From contig NZ_BQHI01000009.1 of the NCBI RefSeq assembly GCF_021603585.1, positions 1-64,000 of the forward strand: a stretch of DNA of 64,000 nt, given 5' to 3'. This DNA is from Pseudomonas sputi (GTDB taxonomy: Bacteria; Pseudomonadota; Gammaproteobacteria; Pseudomonadales; Pseudomonadaceae). The notes beneath the pieces are model-generated. The model was not told where the DNA came from. It worked only from the letters and a program-made list of their open reading frames with translations, and ran no database searches. Made by a program: the position numbers and the translations under genes. Below, in pieces: positions 17,380 through 27,433 of the stretch; position 1 is the stretch's first letter, and each line of letters starts with the position of its first letter.

Positions 17380-20079
17380 ATGAAACTTACGCTCAAGGAA
17401 TTTTTCGCAGGCTTCCTGCGGACTCGCCACATCGCCCGGCACTTCCGTCGCCTGGCCTTGCTGGAAACCCTCAACGACACCACGGTCAGCCGTGAAGTGC
17501 CGCCCACCCTGGCCAATACACTGGTGGACGCCGCCCATTGCGACAGCGGCGTGCTGCTGTCGAACCTCGGCACCCACAGCGACGGTCTCACCGATTTCGA
17601 AGTCGATGTGTTGCGTGCGCAGCATGGCCTCAACGAAGTCGAACACGAGCAACCGCTGCCGTGGTGGACCCACCTGTGGCACTGCTACAAGAACCCGTTC
17701 AACCTGCTGCTGACCCTGCTGGCGGTGATCTCGTGGCTGACCGAGGACCTCAAGGCCGCCATCGTGATTTTCTCGATGGTGGTGCTCTCGACCCTGCTGC
17801 GCTTCTGGCAGGAAAGCAAATCCAACCAGGCCGCCGATGCGCTCAAGGCGATGGTCAGCAACACCGCCACCGTGCTGCGTCGGGATGCGCCGCGCGCTGA
17901 ATTACCGATCAAGCAATTGGTGCCCGGCGATCTGATCGTACTCTCGGCCGGCGACATGATTCCTGCCGATTGCCGAGTGCTCAGTGCCAAGGACCTGTTC
18001 GTCAGCCAGGCCGCGATGACCGGCGAGTCGATGCCGGTGGAAAAATTCCCCCGTCAGGCCGATCGCGACACGCGCAATCCGCTGGAGCTCGACAACATCC
18101 TGTTCATGGGCACCAACGTGGTGTCCGGCACGGCGGTGGCGGTGATTCTTACCACCGGCAACAGCACCTATTTCGGTGCACTGGCACAGCGGGTCGGGGC
18201 GACGGATCGTGCGGTGACTTCGTTCCAGCAAGGTGTGAACAAAGTCAGCTGGCTGCTGATCCGCTTCATGTTCGTCATGGCGCCGCTGGTGTTGTTCATC
18301 AACGGCTTCACCAAGGGCGACTGGACCGAAGCACTGTTGTTCGCATTGTCCATCGCCGTGGGCCTGACCCCGGAAATGCTGCCGATGATCGTCACCTCGA
18401 CGCTGGCCAAGGGGGCGGTGTTCCTGTCGCGCAAGAAAGTCATCGTCAAACGCCTCGACGCCATCCAGAACTTCGGCGCCATGGACGTGTTGTGCACCGA
18501 CAAGACCGGCACTTTGACTCAGGACAGGATCTTCCTGGCACGCAACGTCGACGTCTGGGGCGAAGACTCCGATGACGTGCTGGAAATGGCCTACCTCAAC
18601 AGCTACTACCAGACCGGCCTGAAAAACCTGCTCGACGTGGCGGTGCTGGAGCATGTGGAAATCCACCGTGAGCTGAAGGTCGGGACGGCGTTTCGCAAGG
18701 TCGACGAAATCCCGTTCGACTTCAACCGCCGGCGCATGTCGGTGGTGGTCGAAGGGCGCGGTCAGCCCCATCAACTGATCTGCAAAGGCGCAGTGGAAGA
18801 GGTGCTGGCGGTGTGCAGCCGGGTGCGTCACGGTGAGGTCGACGAAGCCTTGAGCGATGAATTGCTGGCGAAAATCCGCCAGGTCACAGCAGCATTCAAC
18901 GCTGAAGGCTTGCGCGTGGTGGCGGTGGCGGCACGCTCGATGCCGCAAGGTCGTGACACTTACAGCCTGAGCGATGAGCAGGAACTGACGCTGATCGGTT
19001 ACGTGGCGTTCCTCGATCCGCCGAAGGAAAGCACGGCCCCCGCGCTCAAGGCCCTGGCCGAGCATGGCGTGGCGGTGAAAGTGCTGACCGGCGACAACGA
19101 ACTGGTGACCGCCAAGATCTGCCGCGAAGTGGGCCTGGCCCAGCAAGGCCTGCTGATGGGCAACGACATCGAGCGCATGAGCGACGCCGAACTGGCAGTG
19201 GCGGTAGAGACCACCAACGTGTTTGCCAAGCTGACGCCGTCGCACAAGGAGCGCATTGTGCGCATCCTCAAGGGCAACGGCCACGTGGTCGGGTTCATGG
19301 GCGACGGCATCAACGACGCACCGGCACTGCGCACCGCAGACATCGGGATCTCCGTGGACAGCGCGGTGGACATCGCCAAGGAAGCGGCCGACATCATCCT
19401 GCTGGAAAAGAGCCTGATGGTGCTGGAGGAGGGCGTGCTGGAAGGGCGCCGCACCTTCGCCAACATGCTCAAGTACATCAAGATGACCGCCAGCTCGAAC
19501 TTCGGCAACGTGTTCTCGGTACTGGTCGCCAGTGCGTTCATTCCGTTCCTGCCGATGCTGCCGATGCACCTGCTGGTGCAGAACCTGCTCTATGACATTT
19601 CGCAGATCGCGATCCCGTTCGACAACGTCGATGACGAGATGCTGAAACAGCCGCAACGCTGGCAGCCAGGGGACGTCGGGCGCTTCATGCTGTTCTTCGG
19701 CCCGATCAGTTCGATCTTCGATATCACCACGTTCGCCTTGATGTGGTACGTGTTCGATGCCAACACCCCGGATCACCAGACCCTGTTCCAGTCCGGCTGG
19801 TTCGTGGTCGGGCTGCTGACCCAGACGCTGATCGTGCACATGATCCGCACGCCGAAGATTCCGTTCCTGCAAAGCCGCGCGGCCATGCCGTTGCTGGTGA
19901 TGACCGCAATCATCATGGCCGTGGGCATCTTCCTGCCGATGGGACCGCTGGCGCACTACTTCAAATTGCAGGCACTGCCGTCGATGTATTTCGTGTTCCT
20001 GCCGATGATCCTGCTGGCGTACATGGCGCTGACTCAGGCCGTCAAAGGTTTCTACATCCGCCGGTTCGGCTGGCAGTAA
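17380..20079 (+). CDS. mgtA: MgtA, P-type magnesium-importing ATPase
   Basis: P-type ATPase (type IIIB) that brings Mg2+ into the cytoplasm under limitation. The 899-residue protein has the actuator motif 'AAMTGESMPVEK', the membrane motif 'GLTPEMLPMI', the phosphorylation site DKTGTLT, the nucleotide region 'ICKGAVEEVL', the hinge 'MGDGINDAPALR' and about ten membrane segments. ATG 17380 follows AGGGG at a normal distance; a start 75 bases upstream has no such site. It is followed after a REP-like hairpin by mgtC, and the pair probably responds to low Mg2+ through the long upstream leader. Confidence 0.95.
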   Translation: MKLTLKEFFAGFLRTRHIARHFRRLALLETLNDTTVSREVPPTLANTLVDAAHCDSGVLLSNLGTHSDGLTDFEVDVLRAQHGLNEVEHEQPLPWWTHLWHCYKNPFNLLLTLLAVISWLTEDLKAAIVIFSMVVLSTLLRFWQESKSNQAADALKAMVSNTATVLRRDAPRAELPIKQLVPGDLIVLSAGDMIPADCRVLSAKDLFVSQAAMTGESMPVEKFPRQADRDTRNPLELDNILFMGTNVVSGTAVAVILTTGNSTYFGALAQRVGATDRAVTSFQQGVNKVSWLLIRFMFVMAPLVLFINGFTKGDWTEALLFALSIAVGLTPEMLPMIVTSTLAKGAVFLSRKKVIVKRLDAIQNFGAMDVLCTDKTGTLTQDRIFLARNVDVWGEDSDDVLEMAYLNSYYQTGLKNLLDVAVLEHVEIHRELKVGTAFRKVDEIPFDFNRRRMSVVVEGRGQPHQLICKGAVEEVLAVCSRVRHGEVDEALSDELLAKIRQVTAAFNAEGLRVVAVAARSMPQGRDTYSLSDEQELTLIGYVAFLDPPKESTAPALKALAEHGVAVKVLTGDNELVTAKICREVGLAQQGLLMGNDIERMSDAELAVAVETTNVFAKLTPSHKERIVRILKGNGHVVGFMGDGINDAPALRTADIGISVDSAVDIAKEAADIILLEKSLMVLEEGVLEGRRTFANMLKYIKMTASSNFGNVFSVLVASAFIPFLPMLPMHLLVQNLLYDISQIAIPFDNVDDEMLKQPQRWQPGDVGRFMLFFGPISSIFDITTFALMWYVFDANTPDHQTLFQSGWFVVGLLTQTLIVHMIRTPKIPFLQSRAAMPLLVMTAIIMAVGIFLPMGPLAHYFKLQALPSMYFVFLPMILLAYMALTQAVKGFYIRRFGWQ

Positions 20080-20090
20080 CAGGAAAGATT

Positions 20091-20114
20091 CCCCCCTTGT
20101 GGGAGCAAGGGGGG
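20091..20114. repeat. REP-like hairpin between mgtA and mgtC
   Basis: CCCCCCTTG and CAAGGGGGG pair perfectly over nine bases with a six-base loop TGGGAG. The word GTGGGAGCAAG is typical of Pseudomonas REP elements. Lying 11 bases after the mgtA stop, it may end or stabilise the mgtA message. Confidence 0.65.
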
Positions 20115-20133
20115 CGGTCTCAGGGAGTTCGAC

Positions 20134-20850
20134 ATGCAAGCAATCAACAATCTCAACCTCGGCTCATTGCTCGACACGCTGGTCAGCCTCGGGGCGGCCT
20201 TCACCCTCGGCGGCCTGATCGGCTTCGAACGTCAGTACCGGCAACGCACGGCGGGTTTGCGCACCAACGTGCTGGTGGCGGTCGGTGCGGCGATTTTCGT
20301 CGACATGGCCAACCGGCTCGGCGGCGCCGATGGCGCGGTGCGGGTGGTCGCGTATGTGGTCTCCGGCATCGGTTTTCTCGGTGCCGGGGTGATCATGCGC
20401 GAAGAGGGTAACGTACGCGGGCTCAACACCGCCGCCACGCTGTGGACCTCGGCAGCGGTCGGCGCCTGCGCCGGTGCCGATTTGCTGGCCGAAGCGGTGC
20501 TGGGCACCTTGTTCGTGCTCGCCGCCAATACCTTGCTGCGGCCGATCGTCAACAACATCAACCGTCAGCCGCTGGATGTGGTGTCGGCGGAAGTCACCAA
20601 CATCGTTTACGTCATCGCCCGGCGTTCCCAGCAGAAAGCCGTGTTCGCCTTGCTCGAGGCCGAACTGGAACGCAGCAATTACCCGGCCAGCGATGTCGAT
20701 GTACATGCTTTCGGTACCGATGAAATCGAAATCGAAGCGACACTGGCGACCACTTCGGTGGACGGTGATGAATTGGATGCGCTGGTGGCACGAATCTCGA
20801 CCTCGGCGCTGGTAGTGCAGGCGTTCTGGAGTCCGAGCACCACGGAGTAA
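20134..20850 (+). CDS. mgtC: MgtC/SapB family membrane protein
   Basis: Membrane protein of the MgtC family, which in other bacteria helps growth at low Mg2+ and, in pathogens, survival in macrophages by affecting F1Fo ATPase. The 238-residue protein has four to five membrane segments in the first 150 residues with the family signature 'GGLIGFERQYRQRTAGLRTN' and 'GIGFLGAGVIM', then a C-terminal soluble ACT-like domain (about 155-235). Its partner position after mgtA matches the usual pairing of the two genes. Confidence 0.88.
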   Translation: MQAINNLNLGSLLDTLVSLGAAFTLGGLIGFERQYRQRTAGLRTNVLVAVGAAIFVDMANRLGGADGAVRVVAYVVSGIGFLGAGVIMREEGNVRGLNTAATLWTSAAVGACAGADLLAEAVLGTLFVLAANTLLRPIVNNINRQPLDVVSAEVTNIVYVIARRSQQKAVFALLEAELERSNYPASDVDVHAFGTDEIEIEATLATTSVDGDELDALVARISTSALVVQAFWSPSTTE

Positions 20851-20959
20851 CTTTTTCAATCCGGATGAGTGACAGTGCTTTTCGGAAAAGTCCTACAGAG
20901 TGCATCCCGATGCTTGGGTAGTCTTGCCGCCACTTGAAGCGACTACCCGGACTCTCACG

Positions 20960-21433
20960 TTGACCGACAAAACCCTGCGCATCCTGATCGCCGACCTGCA
21001 GCATCTTCAGCGGATGAGGATCGAGCGCCTGTTCAATGGCCTCGATTACTACCGCATTGCACCGGCGCAAAACCTTGCCGAGCTGCTGACACTGGTCGAT
21101 TACGCCTGCCAGCCGTTCGATGTCCTGGTGGTCAACGCCGAGCTGGCGGCCGGGATCGCGGACCGGCGTGGCCTTCTGTTCGATCAATCACAAATCCGGT
21201 GGGCGCTGATCTACGGTGAGCCGGCGGATTGCTCATGTGTTCCAGGGCATCTTGGGTCAAGGATCATCACCAGCCCTGAAGCCTTGCCTTCCATGGGCAC
21301 CATCGAACAGTTGATGGCCTCGGTCGAGTCGTCGCCGCAGCGTTCTTCGTCCGCCTGCTCGGCGATTCTCTGGGGCGATCGCGCGCTTTATCACAGATCC
21401 GCAGATGGCGCACCTGTCAGATCTGACAGGTGA
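20960..21433 (+). CDS. Degenerate receiver-domain protein (pseudo-receiver)
   Basis: The 157-residue protein (TTG start; a GTG at 20900 would add 20 residues) reads as a response-regulator receiver without output domain: strand 1 'LRILIAD', helix 1, and strand 3 'FDVLVVNAEL'. The phosphoacceptor Asp position appears to be Asn (VVNAEL where receivers have LLDLGL), the acidic pair is reduced to one Asp (IADLQ where receivers have EDH or DDH), and the conserved Lys near the end is not evident. It should therefore not be phosphorylated in the usual way. It lies just upstream of a LuxR-type regulator and a BvgS-like kinase and may act as a protein-protein partner or decoy in their relay. The start codon is uncertain. 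Confidence 0.6.
   Translation: MTDKTLRILIADLQHLQRMRIERLFNGLDYYRIAPAQNLAELLTLVDYACQPFDVLVVNAELAAGIADRRGLLFDQSQIRWALIYGEPADCSCVPGHLGSRIITSPEALPSMGTIEQLMASVESSPQRSSSACSAILWGDRALYHRSADGAPVRSDR
21411..21432. promoter_or_regulatory. 22-base perfect palindrome, possible operator
   Basis: The half site CACCTGTCAGA is followed directly by its exact reverse complement TCTGACAGGTG. It covers the last codons and stop of the pseudo-receiver gene and ends 101 bases before the response regulator start. No T-run follows, so a terminator is less likely than a binding site for a dimeric regulator, perhaps the LuxR-type protein encoded next. Confidence 0.55.
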
Positions 21434-21533
21434 TTCGCGGTACTTCCCGTGCAACAGTCGTTACGCCGCTACATATCGTCCCGTTCAGCGAGAGCGGTGG
21501 CGTCATTGTCATGTATTTGCACTTGGAGTGGCC

Positions 21534-22160
21534 ATGAGTTCAGTACTGATAGCCGAAGACCATCCGGTGGTTGTCATTGCTATCCGAATTCTGCTGCAGG
21601 GGTTGGGTTACAAAGAGATTTACGAAGTGTCGAGTGGCGCCGGCGTCGTGCCGATGATCCGTGCACATCAACCCGATCTGGTTCTGCTCGACCTGGGGCT
21701 CGATAAAATGGGCGGTCTGCAAGTATTGGAGCATATCAAGGCGGTCGGACTGGTCTGCAAGACCGTGGTTTTTACCTCGGCGCCTGCGGAAACGTTCCTG
21801 AGACGCTGCCGGTATGCCGGTGCAATGGCATTTGTCGACAAGTCCGCCGATTTGAAACAACTGGAGAATGCCATCAAGGCCGTCCGTTCGGGCTACTGCT
21901 TTTTTCCTGCCCAGTCGGTGGACAGCGCAGGGCAACTCGATGGGCACAGTGATGAAGGCCGGCTGATTGAATCGCTGTCCGATCGCGAAATGGAAATCCT
22001 GAAGAAGCTGGCGCAAGGCATATCGAACAAGCAGATTGCCGCGGAGATGAACCGCAGCCACAAAACCATCAGTACCTACAAGACCCGTTTGATGCTCAAG
22101 CTCGGGATCAAATCGACAGTGATGTTGCGAGAGATTGCCCTGCGCCACCGTCTGCTCTGA
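21534..22160 (+). CDS. Response regulator, LuxR/FixJ type (EvgA/RocA-like)
   Basis: Transcription factor controlled by phosphorylation. The 208-residue protein has a receiver domain (about 1-120) with acidic pair 'AEDH', phosphoacceptor Asp in '[13 protein letters not shown]' and Lys in 'FVDKSADL', then a LuxR helix-turn-helix (about 140-205, '[20 protein letters not shown]', '[16 protein letters not shown]'). ATG 21534 follows GGAG. It lies 13 bases before the hybrid kinase gene, which is its likely phosphodonor, as in EvgA-EvgS and RocA1-RocS1 pairs. Confidence 0.88.
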   Translation: MSSVLIAEDHPVVVIAIRILLQGLGYKEIYEVSSGAGVVPMIRAHQPDLVLLDLGLDKMGGLQVLEHIKAVGLVCKTVVFTSAPAETFLRRCRYAGAMAFVDKSADLKQLENAIKAVRSGYCFFPAQSVDSAGQLDGHSDEGRLIESLSDREMEILKKLAQGISNKQIAAEMNRSHKTISTYKTRLMLKLGIKSTVMLREIALRHRLL

Positions 22161-22173
22161 AAGGATTCGCACG

Positions 22174-25100
22174 ATGAGGACTTGGCGATTCATCCTCCTG
22201 CTGATGCTGTTGTTTGCAGGCGCAGTGCAGGCGGCGACAAGTGCGCAACGGCTGGAAATCGTCTCGCGCACCCGCCTGGAAGGCGTGCAGATTCGCCTTG
22301 ATGAGCAGGACAGACAGTGGCTGAGTGCGCACCCGGTATTGCGTATCGGTGCCTCCTGGCCGGATTACCCGCCCTTCGAGTTGACCCGCAAGCGCCATGA
22401 GCTGGAGGGGCTGACGGCCGATTACGCTGACGCGATTGCACAGATTCTGAATATCCGTGTTGAAGTCTGGTGCTACGCCGACCGGGGAAGCGCCATGGCC
22501 GCGCTCAAGGCCGGGGAAGTGGACCTGCTGGGGACGTCGAACAACTTCGAACTCGCCGACCCGGACTTGATGTTGTCCCGCGCCTACGCCGAGGATCAGC
22601 CGATGTGGGTAACCCGGCTCGAAGACTCGTTGCCGGGCGACCTGGTCGGCAAACGCATCGCCATGGTGGATGACTACCTGCCAGCCTCGACCATCGAAGC
22701 GGCATACCCGCAAGCCTCCCTGCAGCATTACCGCTCGATTTTCGATGCTCTCGGTGCCGTGGCGTTCGGTCGGGATGATCTGTACCTGGGCGACTTCATC
22801 AGCGCCAGCTATCTGATCAACACTCATTTTCACAACGACCTGCGACTGGCCGGTACTTCGGGCCTTGACGCCAACCCGTTCGGCTTTTCCCTGGCTCGCA
22901 GCAACACGCGTTTGAAGCGCCTCGTCGACAAAGCCCTGCTGGCGATTCCCATGGAACAGCGCCTGGCGATGGAGCTGCGCTGGAGTGCCGGTCGCGCTGA
23001 CAGGGCGGCGCAATCGCGGGTGAGCCTGAGTGACATCGAGCAACAGTGGCTGGATCAGCATCCGGTGGTGTGGGTCGGCGCTGTCGAGGATTTTGCGCCA
23101 TTGACATTCTTCGACGCCGATGGCCACTTCAGTGGCTTGGCTGCCCAACTGCTCAACCTGATCAGTCAGCGCAGTGGCCTCACATTCCGGGTGGTGCGCG
23201 GTCAGTCTCTGGATCGTCAGGTTGAACAACTCAAGAGCGGGGAGCTGGATCTGTTGCCGGTGCTGACACCGAGTCGCGAGCGCGAAATGCAGATGCGGTT
23301 TACCCGGTCGTACGTCAACAGTCCCTTTGTTCTGATCACCGACTCGAAGGAGCAGGCGCCGCGCAGTCTGGACGAGATGACGGGCAAACGTCTGGCGCTC
23401 TATCGCGGCAATCCGCTGCGCGATTACCTGTTGGACCACGTGCCACAGATTCGCCTGATCGAGTTGTCCAGCCCGGCCGACGGCACGCAGGCGCTGCTTG
23501 CCGGGCAGGCCGATGCGACATTGAATTCGTTGCTGGTGGCGCGCTACCAGATTGACCGCCAGTACCGCGGTCGCTTGCGGATTGTCTCCACGCTGGGCGA
23601 TCAGCCGGCCCGGGTTGCCATAGCCACAGCGCTCGATGCCCCCCAGTTGCATTCGATTCTGAACAAGGCACTGCTGAGCATTGCGCCACAGGAAATGGAC
23701 GAGCTGGTTGCGCGCTGGAGTCATAACGTGGTGTTGCAGGACAGCTATTGGCAGCGTCATCGAGAGCAAATCCTGCGCGGGTTTGCCGTGGCCGCAGGGT
23801 TGCTGTTGCTGGCTCTGGTCTGGATAGGCTTTCAGCGCAGGCAGATCCGCCAGCGCCAGCAATGGCTGCGGCAGTTGCAGGAGGCCAAGGAGGCAGCCGA
23901 TGACGCCAATCGTGCCAAGAGCACGTTCCTGGCGACCATGAGCCATGAAATCCGTACACCGATGAATGCCCTGATCGGCATGCTCGAACTGGCCCTCAAG
24001 CGTGCCGATGAAGGTGTGACCGATCGCCAGGCGATCGAAGTGGCGTCCAGCGCCGGGCAGCAGCTGCTGGCACTGATCGGCGATATTCTCGATATCGCAC
24101 GCATCGAGGCGGGGCATTTGTCGCTGGTGCCCGAACGGGTCAATCTGCGTGAGGTGGTGGCGTCGGTGTGTCGGATCTTCGAAGGCCTGGCCCGGCAGAA
24201 GCCCTTATTGTGGAATGTAGAACTGGATGAGCGCAGCGACGTCGACGTGATGCTCGATCCCCTGCGTTTCAAGCAGATATTGTCGAATCTGCTGAGCAAC
24301 GCGATCAAGTTCACCGACGACGGCGAGGTCAGCCTGCGCTTGCGAGTGTTCAGCGAGCAGGGCGGGCAGTTGGATGCGGGGGTGATCATTGAAGACAGTG
24401 GCCGGGGCATCAGTGCCGAGGATCAGCAGCGGTTGTTCAGTCCGTTTGTACAGGTCGGCGAACATCAGTCTGTAGTGCATGGCGGTTCTGGTCTGGGGCT
24501 GGTGATCAGCCGCAGCCTGTGCCGGATGATGGGGGGTGAGCTGTGGATGAGCAGCGAGCCGGGAAGGGGTACGCAGGTCATGCTGCGGCTGGAATTGCCT
24601 GTGCCGCAGCCGCTCGTGCAAGAGGTGGCACCCGCGTCAGCGACGGCGACGGCGACGGTAAAGTCGCTGAACGTGCTGGTGGTGGATGACCATCCGGTAA
24701 ATCGCCTGTTGCTGTGCCGACAGTTGAGTGAGCTCGGGCATTGCGCCATTGACTCTGCTGGCGGTGAAGAGGGGCTGGCGCTGTGGCGCGGGCAATCCTT
24801 CGATGCATTGATCACCGACTGCAACATGCCGGGGCTCAACGGTTATGCGCTGACAAGAGCAGTGCGTCAGGAAGAAGCCGCGACGGGCAGGGCGCCTTGT
24901 CTGATCCTCGGATTTACCGCCAATGCGCAGATGGAAGAAAAGCAGCGATGCCTGGCGGCCGGAATGGATGATTGCCTGTTCAAGCCGGTTCTGCTGCGCG
25001 AATTGAGCCAGGCGCTGATGGTCGCCACATCCGGGGGAACACAGGTCGAGAGTGTGGACGATCCGGCAGTGGCCGAGTTCGATCTGAGTGCGCTGTTACA

Positions 25101-25398
25101 ACTGGCAGGCGCGGATAACCCGCTGATCGAGCAATTGCGTGAGGAGGTGCTGGGCAGCCTGCGCATTGACCTCGAACGTCTGGACGAATCAGGTCGCAAA
25201 GGTGACCGCGCCGGTTTGCGTGATCTGGCTCACCACGTCACAGGCGGGGCGCACATGATCGGTGCCGAGCGGGTGGTCTCGGCATGTCGGGTACTCGAGC
25301 AGGCCTGCCGGGCCGATGAGCCCGAAGCGGCATTGAAGGCCGCCATCGATTCGCTGCGCGTGGCCATGCACGACCTCGCGCAGCAGCTTCAGGCCTGA
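22174..25398 (+). CDS. BvgS-like hybrid sensor kinase with two periplasmic binding domains
   Basis: Unorthodox sensor kinase of the BvgS/EvgS/RocS class. The 1074-residue protein has a signal peptide (1-20), two tandem solute-binding (PBPb/Venus flytrap) domains at about 50-275 and 290-525, one membrane segment at about 535-555, a short coiled linker, HisKA with His591 in [12 protein letters not shown], an ATPase with 'NAIKFTDDG' and '[13 protein letters not shown]', a receiver with Asp882 in 'LITDCNMPG' and a C-terminal HPt with His1020 in LAHHVTGGA. No PAS domain is evident between membrane and kinase, unlike BvgS. AAGGA lies seven bases before ATG 22174. Phosphate would pass His591-Asp882-His1020 to the adjacent LuxR-type regulator. 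The ligand is unknown. Confidence 0.9.
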   Translation: MRTWRFILLLMLLFAGAVQAATSAQRLEIVSRTRLEGVQIRLDEQDRQWLSAHPVLRIGASWPDYPPFELTRKRHELEGLTADYADAIAQILNIRVEVWCYADRGSAMAALKAGEVDLLGTSNNFELADPDLMLSRAYAEDQPMWVTRLEDSLPGDLVGKRIAMVDDYLPASTIEAAYPQASLQHYRSIFDALGAVAFGRDDLYLGDFISASYLINTHFHNDLRLAGTSGLDANPFGFSLARSNTRLKRLVDKALLAIPMEQRLAMELRWSAGRADRAAQSRVSLSDIEQQWLDQHPVVWVGAVEDFAPLTFFDADGHFSGLAAQLLNLISQRSGLTFRVVRGQSLDRQVEQLKSGELDLLPVLTPSREREMQMRFTRSYVNSPFVLITDSKEQAPRSLDEMTGKRLALYRGNPLRDYLLDHVPQIRLIELSSPADGTQALLAGQADATLNSLLVARYQIDRQYRGRLRIVSTLGDQPARVAIATALDAPQLHSILNKALLSIAPQEMDELVARWSHNVVLQDSYWQRHREQILRGFAVAAGLLLLALVWIGFQRRQIRQRQQWLRQLQEAKEAADDANRAKSTFLATMSHEIRTPMNALIGMLELALKRADEGVTDRQAIEVASSAGQQLLALIGDILDIARIEAGHLSLVPERVNLREVVASVCRIFEGLARQKPLLWNVELDERSDVDVMLDPLRFKQILSNLLSNAIKFTDDGEVSLRLRVFSEQGGQLDAGVIIEDSGRGISAEDQQRLFSPFVQVGEHQSVVHGGSGLGLVISRSLCRMMGGELWMSSEPGRGTQVMLRLELPVPQPLVQEVAPASATATATVKSLNVLVVDDHPVNRLLLCRQLSELGHCAIDSAGGEEGLALWRGQSFDALITDCNMPGLNGYALTRAVRQEEAATGRAPCLILGFTANAQMEEKQRCLAAGMDDCLFKPVLLRELSQALMVATSGGTQVESVDDPAVAEFDLSALLQLAGADNPLIEQLREEVLGSLRIDLERLDESGRKGDRAGLRDLAHHVTGGAHMIGAERVVSACRVLEQACRADEPEAALKAAIDSLRVAMHDLAQQLQA

Positions 25399-25402
25399 TC
25401 GA

Positions 25403-26206
25403 TCAGTCCCACTGTGGCGCAATGCCTTTGGGGCTGGTCAGGCGATGGCCGCGATCCAGGGTGGCGATCAGCGCCATGTCGGCGTCGCTCAGGGTCAGCG
25501 CCGTGGCGCCGAGGTTGCCTTGCAGGTTGGCGCGTTTGGTCGACGACGGAATCACCGCGTAACCCGATTGCATCGCCCACGCCAGGGTGACCTGCGCCGG
25601 GGTGGCTTGCAGACGCTCGGCGATCTGCACGATCAGCGGATCCTTCAACACTTCGCCATAGGCCAGGGTCATGTACGACGTGATCTGGATGCCCTGACTC
25701 TGGGCGAATTCCACGACCTTGCGGTTTTGCAGGTACGGGTGCAATTCGATCTGATTGGTAGCGATATTTTCCGCGCCGACCGCAGCAATCGCCTGTTTCA
25801 TCAGGTCGATGGTGAAGTTGGACACGCCGATCTGTCGGGTCAGGCCCAGGCGTCTGGCTTCCAGCAGCGCGCCCATGAATGCTTCGACCGGTACCTGATC
25901 TTCCGGCGACGGCCAGTGGATCAGCGTCAGGTCGAGGTAGTCGGTCTGCAGCTTTTGCAGGCTCTCCCTGAGGCTTTCGATCAGACGATCCTTGGCGAAG
26001 TTGGCGATCCAGATCTTGCTGGTGATGAACAGTTCATCGCGGGCGATGCCACTGGCGGCAATGGCCTCGCCTACGTCGGCTTCGTTTTCGTAGATCTGCG
26101 CGGTGTCGATGACCCGGTAACCGAGTTCAAGGGCAGTGCTCACCGAATCGATGACCACCTGGCCTTGCAAGCGAAACGTACCAAGACCGAAAGCGGGAAC
26201 AGACAT
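25403..26206 (-). CDS. dkgB: Aldo/keto reductase DkgB (2,5-diketo-D-gluconate reductase B)
   Basis: NADPH-dependent reductase of small ketones and aldehydes such as methylglyoxal and 2,5-diketogluconate. The 267-residue protein has the family tetrad Asp-Tyr-Lys-His in '[11 protein letters not shown]', 'FITSKIW' and 'LTLIHWPSP', with the cofactor end '[11 protein letters not shown]'. Length and sequence follow Escherichia coli DkgB closely. ATG 26206 has GGAG upstream; a start 78 bases earlier would add a non-conserved leader. It ends four bases from the stop of the convergent sensor kinase gene. Confidence 0.9.
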   Translation of the reverse strand: MSVPAFGLGTFRLQGQVVIDSVSTALELGYRVIDTAQIYENEADVGEAIAASGIARDELFITSKIWIANFAKDRLIESLRESLQKLQTDYLDLTLIHWPSPEDQVPVEAFMGALLEARRLGLTRQIGVSNFTIDLMKQAIAAVGAENIATNQIELHPYLQNRKVVEFAQSQGIQITSYMTLAYGEVLKDPLIVQIAERLQATPAQVTLAWAMQSGYAVIPSSTKRANLQGNLGATALTLSDADMALIATLDRGHRLTSPKGIAPQWD

Positions 26207-26427
26207 GCAGGACTCCAGGGTAACAGTGGGAATGGGCAGGAGTATCCGCGTCTGATTCCTTGGGAAAAACCGCTGTCGGGGCAAAGTACTGTTGACTGAA
26301 AGTCACGAATCACGACAGTTGGATATTGTTCTATCAGTAGGACGATGAGGGCGGTTTTGGCTGACTAGTACTGAATACGTGGCGAATTTATGATCGACCC
26401 ATGATCAACCTGATTGCGGAGTCCACC

Positions 26428-27294
26428 ATGAAAAAACTCATCGGTATTTACACCAGCCCTCGCGGCCATTGGGTCGGCGATGGGTTCCCGGTGCGTACCC
26501 TGTTTTCCTACGACAACCTTGGTCAGCACATTAGCCCGTTCCTGCTGCTGGATCACGCCGGGCCTGCGCAATTCACCCCGACCACCGAGCGACGCGGCGT
26601 GGGTCAGCATCCGCACCGTGGCTTCGAAACCGTGACCATCGTTTACGAAGGCGAAGTGCAGCACCGCGACTCCACCGGCAGCGGCGGCACCATCGGCCCG
26701 GGGGATGTGCAGTGGATGACCGCCGCTTCCGGAATCCTGCACGAGGAATTCCACTCGGAAAACTTCGCCCGAACCGGCGGTAACCTGGAAATGGTGCAAC
26801 TGTGGGTCAACCTGCCGGCCAAGGACAAAATGGCCGCGCCCGGCTACCAGACCATTCTGGACAGTGACATCCCGAACATCGCACTCACGGGCGGCGCCGG
26901 CAGCCTGCGTCTGATCGCCGGTGAGTTCGATGGTCACAAGGGCCCGTCCCGCACGTTCACGCCCATCGATGTGTGGGATCTGCGGCTGAACGCTGGCAAG
27001 TTGCTCTCGCTGAATCTGCATGAAGGCCGTAACACCGCATTGGTGGTCTTGAAGGGTTCGGTACAGATCAACGGTGGGGAGTCGATGCGCGAAGGCCAGT
27101 TGGCGCTGTTCGAGCGTGATGGCGATCGCATCACCCTTGAAGCCAGCCAGGACGCGGTGGTGCTGCTGCTCAGCGGCGAGCCGATCGACGAACCGATCGT
27201 CGGCCACGGCCCGTTCGTGATGAACACCGAGCAGGAAATCCACCAGGCCTTCGCCGACTTCCAGTCCGGCCGCTTCGGCCAGATGCACGGCTGA
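26428..27294 (+). CDS. Pirin family protein
   Basis: Cupin-fold protein of the pirin family, whose bacterial members include quercetin dioxygenases and redox-related regulators. The 288-residue protein has the metal-binding N-terminal cupin motif 'VGQHPHRGFETVTIVYEGEV' followed by 'GILHEEFHSE', supplying three His and one Glu ligand, and a C-terminal pirin domain from about 175. ATG 26428 has GGAG at minus 8; an in-frame ATG 27 bases upstream lacks it. Substrate is not predictable. A terminator follows at 27299. Confidence 0.88.
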   Translation: MKKLIGIYTSPRGHWVGDGFPVRTLFSYDNLGQHISPFLLLDHAGPAQFTPTTERRGVGQHPHRGFETVTIVYEGEVQHRDSTGSGGTIGPGDVQWMTAASGILHEEFHSENFARTGGNLEMVQLWVNLPAKDKMAAPGYQTILDSDIPNIALTGGAGSLRLIAGEFDGHKGPSRTFTPIDVWDLRLNAGKLLSLNLHEGRNTALVVLKGSVQINGGESMREGQLALFERDGDRITLEASQDAVVLLLSGEPIDEPIVGHGPFVMNTEQEIHQAFADFQSGRFGQMHG

Positions 27295-27298
27295 AAAT

Positions 27299-27334
27299 CC
27301 CGGCAGGCGCCACGTGCGCCGGCCGGTTTTTTTT
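27299..27334 (+). terminator. Intrinsic terminator after the pirin gene
   Basis: Stem GGCGC / GCGCC with outer CCGGC / GCCGG, then eight T at 27327-27334, five bases after the stop codon. Confidence 0.8.
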
Positions 27335-27433
27335 GAGCGTGCGCAGCGGCGTTCATCTCGCCAAATCAATTACTCCTACACTGAGCCCAATCTGTGCGAT
27401 CTTCTCGCGACTGGCCCCTGTCGGAGTTGTTTG

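Noticed and set aside
17902-20139. Minus-strand 745-codon frame over mgtA
   Set aside because: His/Gln/Asp-rich shadow of the P-type ATPase gene.
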